A stretch of DNA of 21,910 bases from Arsenophonus fragariae (GTDB taxonomy: Bacteria; Pseudomonadota; Gammaproteobacteria; Enterobacterales; Enterobacteriaceae): the NCBI GenBank assembly GCA_047291315.1, contig JBDPYZ010000032.1, positions 1 to 21,910 of the forward strand, in the 5' to 3' direction. Within the stretch, counting starts at the first letter, position 1; each line of letters begins with the position of its first letter. Positions 16,787 to 21,910 of the stretch are shown here, piece by piece. A model generated the notes under the pieces. The model was not told the DNA's origin. It searched no databases and was given only the letters and a program-made list of their open reading frames with translations. The position numbers and the translations under genes were made by a program.

Positions 16787-17338
16787 ATGATGCAATTAAA
16801 TATCCCAACTTGGTTAACACTTTTTCGTATCATATTGATTCCGTTTTTTGTGTCATTTTTTTATCTTCCTTTTCATTGGGCACCTTTTGTTTGTGCGTTT
16901 CTTTTTGTTATTGCTGCGTTAACGGATTGGTTTGATGGTTTTCTTGCTAGACTCTGGCAGCAAACAACTAGATTTGGTGCATTTTTAGATCCGGTCGCTG
17001 ATAAGATTATGGTAGTAACGGCATTAGTATTGGTGAGCGAATATTATCATACCTGGTGGGTTACATTACCGACAGTGACTATGATTGCGCGTGAAATTAT
17101 TATTTCTTCATTACGGGAATGGATGGCCGAAGTGGGCAAACGTAGTTGTGTGGCTGTGTCTTCTATTGGAAAATTTAAAACAACAGCTCAGATGATCTCA
17201 TTAGTTGGATTGCTATGGCATCCTAATATCCAAATTGAGGTAATTGCTATCATATTACTTTATTTTGCGGCTATTTTAACATTTTGGTCTATGTTCCAAT
17301 ATTTATCTGCGGCTTGGAGATATTTGAATGAAGCTTGA
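16787..17338 (+). CDS. pgsA: PgsA, CDP-diacylglycerol-glycerol-3-phosphate phosphatidyltransferase
   Basis: 183 aa (182 if the second ATG at 16790 is used, which matches E. coli MQFNIPT). It makes phosphatidylglycerol phosphate from CDP-diacylglycerol and glycerol-3-phosphate in the inner membrane, the committed step to phosphatidylglycerol and cardiolipin. The CDP-alcohol transferase motif D-G-x2-A-R-x8-G-x3-D-x3-D is complete in DGFLARLWQQTTRF and GAFLDPVADK. Also REIIISSLREWMAEVGKR and VSSIGKFKTTAQM. Several hydrophobic helices (about 7-27, 31-47, 75-95, 130-175). It follows uvrC as in E. coli. The ribosome site is poor. Intact and essential. Confidence 0.97.
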   Translation: MMQLNIPTWLTLFRIILIPFFVSFFYLPFHWAPFVCAFLFVIAALTDWFDGFLARLWQQTTRFGAFLDPVADKIMVVTALVLVSEYYHTWWVTLPTVTMIAREIIISSLREWMAEVGKRSCVAVSSIGKFKTTAQMISLVGLLWHPNIQIEVIAIILLYFAAILTFWSMFQYLSAAWRYLNEA

Positions 17339-17388
17339 TCGAAATGATTGAAAAATCAGCGAACGAACTGAATTAATAAATAATAGTA

Positions 17389-17416
17389 TTGACTCAATAC
17401 AGGAAACAAGTAGAAT
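17389..17416 (+). promoter_or_regulatory. promoter of the Gly-Cys-Leu tRNA operon
   Basis: TTGACT (17389-17394), 16-base spacer, TAGAAT (17411-17416), followed by GC-rich GCAGCGC, a discriminator of the kind seen at stable-RNA promoters under stringent control. It lies about 55 bases before tRNA-Gly. Confidence 0.7.
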
Positions 17417-17469
17417 GCAGCGCATCGAACGATGCTAGGTTTAACAAACTAACTAAGCATAGTGAAAAT

Positions 17470-17545
<76 letters not shown>

Positions 17546-17578
17546 ATATTAGCCCTCCAAATAAGTTAGATTGAGTCG

Positions 17579-17652
17579 GGCGCGTTGGCAGAGTGGCTAT
17601 GCAGCGGACTGCAAATCCGTCTACCTCGGTTCGACTCCGGGACGCGCCTCCA
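17579..17652 (+). tRNA. cysT: tRNA-Cys (anticodon GCA)
   Basis: 74 bases with encoded CCA. Acceptor GGCGCGT pairs with ACGCGCC; anticodon stem CGGAC/ATCCG region around GCA (ACTGCAAAT); T loop TTCGACT. Closely matches E. coli tRNA-Cys. Second gene of the cluster. Confidence 0.97.
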
Positions 17653-17659
17653 AAATTTA

Positions 17660-17746
17660 GCCCAGGTGGTGAAATCGGTAGACACAAGGGATTTAAAATC
17701 CCTCGGCTTTAAGGCTGTGCGGGTTCAAGTCCCGCCCTGGGCACCA
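17660..17746 (+). tRNA. leuZ: tRNA-Leu (anticodon TAA)
   Basis: 87 bases with encoded CCA and the long variable arm typical of Leu (CTCGGCTTTAAGGCTGTG). Acceptor GCCCAGG pairs with CCTGGGC; anticodon loop ATTTAAAAT carries TAA. Third gene of the cluster. Only a weak 5-bp hairpin (17777-17796) follows; no clear terminator. Confidence 0.97.
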
Positions 17747-17905
17747 TCATGAAAATACTTTTATTATTAATAAGTTAGACTGTAAAAAGTTAGTCTCTTA
17801 AGGCCGAATTTTTGTGACAAAAATCACCTTTCAGAATATCTTCAGAAGATGCTTTCAGAAGATAAATTTAGTTGATTTGAATATTTATTCACTTTTTCTG
17901 ATTTC

Positions 17906-18127
17906 TTGTCTGTAAATCCCATAACCAAGAAAATAAATCCATTTTTTGTCATTTCGGACTCTTCGTATACATTTCCGTTATGTTCAAAGGGAACCCTCGA
18001 AAAGTGGATGGTTAAGAATTGTGCAGAGTATTTGAGATTTTTTATTTTTCAATTACATGAAAATGTTGTTTGCCAAAATAAGCAGCTACTTGACGAGACG
18101 TTGTTACAGCTTTTCCATTGTGAATAA
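17906..18127 (+). CDS. unrecognised frame of 73 codons
   Basis: A TTG-started frame reading PITKKINPFFVISDSSYTF, then EKWMVKNCAEYLRFFIFQ and ending LLQLFHCE. No ribosome site and no known domain. The INPFFVISDSS opening resembles the start of PAS sensor domains, and a PAS-LuxR regulator lies 700 bases downstream, so it may be a decayed relative. Equally it may be chance. Confidence 0.25.
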   Translation: MSVNPITKKINPFFVISDSSYTFPLCSKGTLEKWMVKNCAEYLRFFIFQLHENVVCQNKQLLDETLLQLFHCE

Positions 18128-18212
18128 ATATATTTGGAGTAAGGGCGCTATTGGCCTGTGTTGAAGTATTCATTATTACATCCTATATCAATTGTTCAGT
18201 ATTACCCATTGT

Positions 18213-18416
18213 TCAGATGGGAGGTCGGGCATTTGAACACCGGATATAGACGGCCAACAGTTTTTCCCTTTTCAGGGTTTTGTATATTCTGTTCGCTACC
18301 CGACCATTATCTATGGACGTAAAAAAAATCGCATTACTTTCGGGCGCGGTATCCGCTTCTAGGGGTATGTTGAGTACCTGATAGAAACTATAGCGCATTA
18401 TTTTTTCTTTCGTCAA
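18213..18416 (-). CDS. hypothetical 67-aa prophage-type frame
   Basis: From a TTG at 18416: TKEKIMRYSFYQVLNIPLEA, then FTSIDNGRVANRIYKTLKRE, ending CSNARPPI. The composition is protein-like and basic. The first nine codons match the block at 9700-9674 with 2 differences in 31 bases. No ribosome site is visible and the start codon is weak; the segment also lies directly upstream of DUF1640 copy 2 on the opposite strand. Function unknown. Confidence 0.35.
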   Translation of the reverse strand: MTKEKIMRYSFYQVLNIPLEADTAPESNAIFFTSIDNGRVANRIYKTLKREKLLAVYIRCSNARPPI

Positions 18417-18419
18417 TGG
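18389..18419. repeat. 31-base repeat shared with 9673-9703
   Basis: Positions 18389-18419 and 9673-9703 agree at 29 of 31 bases in the same orientation. The block contains TTGACG and TATA on the minus strand with 18-base spacing, or alternatively nine codons (TKE-IMRY). Each copy lies near a DUF1640 gene. Confidence 0.8.
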
Positions 18420-18458
18420 TTATTGTTAGGTTATACCTACCCAAAAGGAGGATTCCTT

Positions 18459-18772
18459 ATGGCTCAAGTTGCATTTGATACACTACAGGCATCAGAAAAA
18501 CTAGAAAGTGCTGGTATTTCGAGAGAACAGGCTAGAGCTATTTGATTTATCGTACGTAAGTCACATGAGGTTGCTGATGTAGCGACTAAAGAGATTTAGA
18601 AGACGTACGTAAAGATATGGTTACACGTTTCGAAAAGAATGAAGCTCAAATTGCTGATGTCCGCAAAGACATGGAAATAACCCGCAAAGAGCTGCAACTT
18701 GAGATGTCAGGAGCGGGTATTTTGGGTATCCTTTCTCTGGTGGTGAAAGCTTTTTTGATGCCTGCGTTATAA
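18459..18772 (+). pseudogene. DUF1640 coiled-coil protein, copy 2 (broken)
   Basis: ATG at 18459 with AAAAGGAGG upstream; reads MAQVAFDTLQASEKLESAG, then ISREQARAI and a TGA, VRKSHEVADVATK, a one-base loss near 18593, then in the new frame DVRKDMVTRFEKNEAQIA and ELQLEMSGAG with a hydrophobic end (ILGILSLVVKAFLMPAL). The middle (KDMVTRFEKNEAQIADVRKDM) is nearly the same as copy 1. The C-terminal anchor differs, so this is a diverged paralogue rather than a fresh copy. The leader, with TATACC about 26 bases before the start codon, resembles that of copy 1. Confidence 0.75.
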
Positions 18773-18813
18773 CAAATATTGTGTGTTATTAGCTCAATTC
18801 ACATGTTAAGGCT

Positions 18814-19485
18814 ATGAAAACTAGTGATGTACTAACTAATCATTTTATCTCGTGTATGGAAAAACAGAAAGATTATTGGGATATAAAAAGTACTGAATTA
18901 CGTTTTGTCTATGCTAATAAAGTAGCCTTTGATATTTCTTGTTTGCCAATGAATTTCGATATTGAAGGAAGACTAGCCTCTGAGTGCCCAATATCATGGA
19001 GTGAATATGCTGACACAATTGATAGCCACGAACAAATTGTTCACCAATATGGTAAGTCAATATTTTCTATTATTACTTACATCACAGGAACAGAAAAAAC
19101 ATTACAAACTCTTTTCACTAAAACAATTCCGCATTACAATCAGAATAAAGTTGCCGGGACTATTTGTCACGCGAGAAAAATCCCTCCCGTATTATTGTCA
19201 AAATGTTTCTTTAAAAATCCTACTGCCTCTTCTTTTTTAACTAATCACCCACCAAATGATTTATTTACGACTGAAGAACTTAATGTGCTTTTTTTCGCTA
19301 TTAAGCTATTCATTAATAAGGAAATAGCATTGATGTTAGGTACATATTTTTGTGTTGTAGAGCAAATAATACGACAGATAGGTAACAAAATTGATATTCA
19401 TTCACGAAGACAGCTGAGAGATTACGGTATCGCTGAAGGTTTTGATAATTACTTTCCATCCTTTTTATTAAAGGGATTGTTATAG
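18814..19485 (+). CDS. PAS-LuxR-type transcription regulator (223 aa)
   Basis: Start ATG at 18814 (weak AAGG upstream). Residues about 15-120 resemble the PAS-like sensor of enterobacterial PAS-LuxR regulators: YWDIKSTELRFVYANKVAFD and IEGRLASECPISWSEYADTI. Residues 160-215 are a LuxR helix-turn-helix: DLFTTEELNVLFFAIKLFIN, KEIALMLGTYFCVVEQIIRQ, KIDIHSRRQLRDYGIAEGFD. The family is expanded in Morganellaceae; the bound ligand is unknown. The frame is intact, but several conserved turn residues look altered (GISxRTVENH reads GTYFCVVEQI), so DNA binding may be weakened. It stands alone, 41 bases after DUF1640 copy 2. Confidence 0.7.
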   Translation: MKTSDVLTNHFISCMEKQKDYWDIKSTELRFVYANKVAFDISCLPMNFDIEGRLASECPISWSEYADTIDSHEQIVHQYGKSIFSIITYITGTEKTLQTLFTKTIPHYNQNKVAGTICHARKIPPVLLSKCFFKNPTASSFLTNHPPNDLFTTEELNVLFFAIKLFINKEIALMLGTYFCVVEQIIRQIGNKIDIHSRRQLRDYGIAEGFDNYFPSFLLKGLL

Positions 19486-19496
19486 TTTAAAAGTAA

Positions 19497-19572
19497 GATG
19501 TAGTAGCTCAGCTGGTAGAGCAGTATGCTTTTAATCCATCGGTTGCGGGTTCAAACTCTGCGTAGCCCACCA
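19497..19572 (+). tRNA. degenerate tRNA-Lys (anticodon TTT), probably pseudo
   Basis: A 76-base tRNA-like sequence: TAGCTCAGCTGGTAGAGCA (D arm), anticodon loop CTTTTAA, GGTTGCGGGTTCAAACTCTG (T arm), ending ACCA. It lines up with E. coli tRNA-Lys. The 5' acceptor GATGTAG does not pair with GTAGCCC, and the anticodon stem GTATG/TCCAT is broken, so it should not fold. Its 3' 44 bases are repeated at 19867-19910. Confidence 0.75.
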
Positions 19573-19590
19573 ATTATTATTCATTATCTA

Positions 19591-19872
19591 TTACCTAAAG
19601 ATCAGCTTAAAGCTATATCTCTGGCTGTTCGTGAATCGCACGAAGCAGTTGATGTAGCGACTAAAAGAGATTTAGACGATGTTCATAAATATTTAAGCAC
19701 ACAAATATCTGATGTTAGGAAAGATATGGAGTTACGCTTTGAAAAAATCGATGCTCAGATAGCTTTAATTCGTAAGGATGTTGAGCATATCGCTACAGGA
19801 CTGTTTTTAAAACTTGGGGGCGTGATAGTTTTAACTATTAGTGCTGCAACAGCAATACTAAAATTCTTCTAA
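19591..19872 (+). pseudogene. DUF1640 coiled-coil protein, copy 3 (5' end missing)
   Basis: The DUF1640 frame begins inside the family at LPKDQLKAISLAVRESHEAV, 19 bases after the tRNA-Lys remnant, and runs DVATKRDLDDVHKYLSTQ, ISDVRKDMELRFEKIDAQIA, LIRKDVEHIATG to a C-terminal anchor (GVIVLTISAATAILKFF). The N-terminal 20 or so residues and the ribosome site seen in copies 1 and 2 are gone. The frame is open through the tRNA remnant from 19525, but that N-terminus is not natural. The first 100 bases are nearly identical to copy 1. The stop codon lies inside the second tRNA-like repeat. Confidence 0.75.
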
Positions 19873-19910
19873 TCCCTCGATTGCAGGTTCAGGTCTTGCA
19901 CAGTGCGCCA
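19867..19910 (+). repeat. tRNA-3'-half-like repeat after DUF1640 copy 3
   Basis: This 44-base block aligns without gaps to the 3' half of the tRNA-Lys remnant (19529-19572) at 30 of 44 positions, most differences being transitions. It keeps the T-arm core (TTGCAGGTTCA…TGCA) and ends GCCA. With the first block it brackets copy 3 like an attL/attR pair. Confidence 0.6.
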
Positions 19911-20146
19911 ATTTCCTGATGTATCTTCATGAGTTTTCGATTTTCTGTTTTCAGGTATTTTTTTTCTGCTGTTAAATACTGAATTAATTTTTTTAACGTT
20001 TTAGTTTCCTGCTCTTCTTCGTCCCATATCTTAAGATTGACCAGATAACGTGAATCAGAGAAATTATGACTGCCATTAGTAACTCCAACTAAGTTACCCA
20101 TATTGGGGTGTTTTTCGGTTAGAATGAGTGGATTGTCTAGTTTCAT
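19889..20146 (-). CDS. hypothetical protein with C-terminal coiled coil (85 aa)
   Basis: The ATG at 20146 is preferred over an upstream TTG. It begins MKLDNPLILTEKHPNMGNL, continues HNFSDSRYLVNLKIWDEE and ends in a coiled coil (KTLKKLIQYLTAEKKYLKTE) and GALCKT. The last 20 bases overlap the tRNA-like repeat on the other strand, so the 3' end may have been set by the rearrangement there. No family recognised. Intact. Confidence 0.45.
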   Translation of the reverse strand: MKLDNPLILTEKHPNMGNLVGVTNGSHNFSDSRYLVNLKIWDEEEQETKTLKKLIQYLTAEKKYLKTENRKLMKIHQEIGALCKT

Positions 20147-20565
20147 GATGTATATTCGCCCTAAATACAAATAAATTTTAGTGATGTGTGCTGGGTGCCT
20201 CCCAGTATCCGATTACAGTCATGACGGACGGGTAAATACAATCAAACTACTATATCTAGCTAAAAGTTAGATTATATAGCGGTGACTGTCTCGCGAGTGC
20301 ATAGCCGCATTCACACATCCTGAAACTGATTGGTTGCCTGTCTTTTCACCACATCAGGGTGTAGTAGATTTGTTACCCTCCAGCAACCAGAAATGAGAAT
20401 TTAACTATGCCTGTAAGTATTACATGACAAATAACAAAAGATATTGCTCCGTTAATAAGAAAATATTCGATAAAAAAGGAGCAATGAAGTTAAATAAAAA
20501 TCCATAAAATGATCGAAAAATCATTTTAATGATATGATAAAATCCTCTTATTTAGAAGAAGATAG
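20147..20565. other. gene-free stretch with inverted repeats
   Basis: No gene seen. TGGTTGC (20331-20337) and GCAACCA (20383-20389) form a 7-base inverted repeat around an inner CACC/GGTG pair, a possible structured leader for the minus-strand gene at 19889-20146. The rest is AT-rich and featureless. Confidence 0.3.
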
Positions 20566-21517
20566 TTATATGTTGCTACCGCTAGAAAAATCATCATAGG
20601 AGTTATAACTATCATTTGGGGAACTTGTGGGAATTAACGGCTTATCAACAAAAACCGATATTCCTAAAGCGGGATAGTCTGTATATTTAATATGTGCTAT
20701 GTTATTTGATACTTCTGATTCATTTAATTGATTATGGATGATTATGGTGGTATATTTTTTCTATCATTTTATTATTTAAAGTTTGTTCTTTTTTCTTTAT
20801 TAATTGATACAAATCATTATCATGATACATGAAGTTTATAATTTTATTATCCTTACTCCAAGGATCAATAATAAATAACTTTTTTTTATTATTTTTGATT
20901 TTTATATCAACTAATAAATCAATGAAGTGTGAAAAGGAATTGATATTGCTATCTCCATATCCACATATATTCTCTATATTTGTGAATAATAAAGGGCAGG
21001 ATGAATATAAAATTAAAGCGTGATTATTAATGTCTTCTATATCATCTTTATTAAAAGCAATAACCCGTATTAATGAATTATTAATGCCATATTCGCATAA
21101 TGTATTATAAAAAAGATAAGTAATTTCATTGCAATAAGTTATGAGATTTTTTTATCTTCGTTATAACTCTCTGATACTATTTCAGAATATTTATATTGCA
21201 AAGATGATTTGTCTATTTCTTCGTCAAGTTCAGTTTGACTAGCTTGCTTAGTTATCTTTTCTCGAATTGATTCAGTTTTATTAATATGAGATGTATTATC
21301 GCTGAGCATCAGAACATCAGGTCTATTTTTTTTAAAATTCTTTTATATATTCAAAGGTGGATATAATTTGATTTGTTAAAAATACATCATCTTTTAATGA
21401 TGGATAAATACCCATATTATTGCTTTCATATTGATTCTCAAAATTAATATTTTTATTCAAAGTATCCACAATATTATCAGTACTTTTATAACGTATATAT
21501 TATTCAATTTTTAACAT
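20566..21517 (-). pseudogene. broken papain-like cysteine protease/effector-type gene
   Basis: ATG at 21517 (AGGTAG 6 bases upstream) begins a gene of about 317 codons readable only by switching frames. Pieces in order: STDNIVDTLNKNINFENQ; KKNRPDVLMLSDNTSH; LITYCNEITYLFYNTLCEYG; INNHALILYSSCPLLF; KKLFIIDPWSKDNKIINFMY; YTDYPALGISVFVDKPLIP, ending SSGSNI. Cys (21131-21133), His (21020-21022) and Asp in IDPW (20864-20866) occur in the order and sequence setting of papain-fold effector proteases and C58/PMT-C3-like toxins. Damage: TAA at codon 6 and shifts near 21345, 21150 and 20740. Very AT-rich. No signal peptide seen. The family call is inference. Confidence 0.5.
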
Positions 21518-21605
21518 ATTATTCTACCTAAAGCATCCGTTGTATTTAATATCAGACTATAATATTTTAATATAAAGTTTCTATCAAATAATACATACTG
21601 TAATA

Positions 21606-21910
21606 TTAAACATTTACAGTCACTTCCCCAGAAAGTAGAATAGGGCGGTGACGTTTTGTTTTGATTGAATACAAAGCGGTTTTAGGTAGACAGCAATTAT
21701 CAAATGAGTCATAAACTTTAACTCGGCTATACAGTAATGCTATCTTAACACGATGTAATACTTTTCCTTTTCTTTTCAGTGAAAGGATAGGGCGTTTAGT
21801 GCTTGGATATTGTTTGTTGCTTAAAGGGTTTTACTGGATTTAACGCAGCTTTCAACGCTAGATTGAGTTCTTTATTACGATTATAGGCTGCTTGCCTGGC
21901 TCTTCTGTGT
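21606..21910 (-). pseudogene. 3' end of an unrecognised basic protein gene, frameshifted
   Basis: Entering from the right edge, one frame reads HRRARQAAYNRNKELNLALK and NPVKPFKQQTISKH then stops. A second frame continues KRPILSLKRKGKVLHRV, then LLYSRVKVYDSFDNCCLPK, ending PILLSGEVTVNV at 21606. Both parts are basic and read as one protein with a one-base shift near 21795-21800. No domain recognised. Partial; the start lies outside the window. Confidence 0.45.

Noticed and set aside
17809..17823. TTTTTGT-G-ACAAAAA inverted repeat as a terminator after tRNA-Leu
   Set aside because: A one-base loop cannot form a normal hairpin and no T tail follows.
20178..20222. 14-aa leader peptide upstream of the 85-aa gene
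   Set aside because: A tidy ATG-to-TAA frame on the minus strand, but no ribosome site and too short to distinguish from chance.
20829..21023. Plus-strand 64-codon hydrophobic frame
   Set aside because: Complement of the Cys/His/Asp pseudogene; its hydrophobicity follows from AT-rich antisense.

Overview
The window is AT-rich DNA from a gammaproteobacterium of the Enterobacterales. UvrC (610 aa) and PgsA align by memory along their whole length with the E. coli proteins, and the order uvrY-uvrC-pgsA-tRNA-Gly-tRNA-Cys-tRNA-Leu is the enterobacterial one. The base composition, the many single-base frameshifts and nonsense codons, and the heavy load of broken prophage point to a recent insect symbiont of the Arsenophonus/Morganellaceae kind. 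That placement is inference, not proof.

Layout. Positions 1-1530 hold the early control end of a P2-like prophage: small early genes, a cox homologue and a C-repressor homologue facing away from each other across an operator-like dyad. Cox and C each carry a one-base frameshift. A start-codon stub that may be the P2-type integrase is cut off at about 1530. Positions 1603-11428 hold the early-left part of a second, lambdoid prophage, almost all on the minus strand: int, xis, an MT-A70 methylase remnant, a second DNA methylase broken around a 42-base T run, a recombination cassette (DUF669-like protein, YqaJ/lambda-type exonuclease, DUF1071 annealing protein), and four different antirepressor-type genes (AntB-KilAC, AntB, Bro-N, ORF6N), every one damaged. 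No head, tail or lysis genes are seen, so neither prophage can make particles from this region.

Positions 11730-17746 are chromosome. dtpA (peptide permease), psiE and the response regulator uvrY are pseudogenes. uvrC, pgsA and the three tRNAs are intact, with a good promoter before the tRNAs. The symbiont has kept nucleotide-excision repair, phospholipid synthesis and tRNAs while losing peptide uptake and BarA/UvrY-type signalling.

Positions 17747-21910 are accessory: an intact PAS-LuxR-type regulator, a degenerate tRNA-Lys, small unrecognised genes and a badly broken gene on the minus strand that retains Cys, His and Asp motifs like a papain-fold effector or toxin. Three copies of a DUF1640 coiled-coil membrane-protein gene are scattered over the window (10296, 18459, 19591). 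All three are damaged, and the third lies between two 44-base tRNA-3'-half-like direct repeats. That arrangement and the Cys/His/Asp gene are the best candidates for something not yet described.
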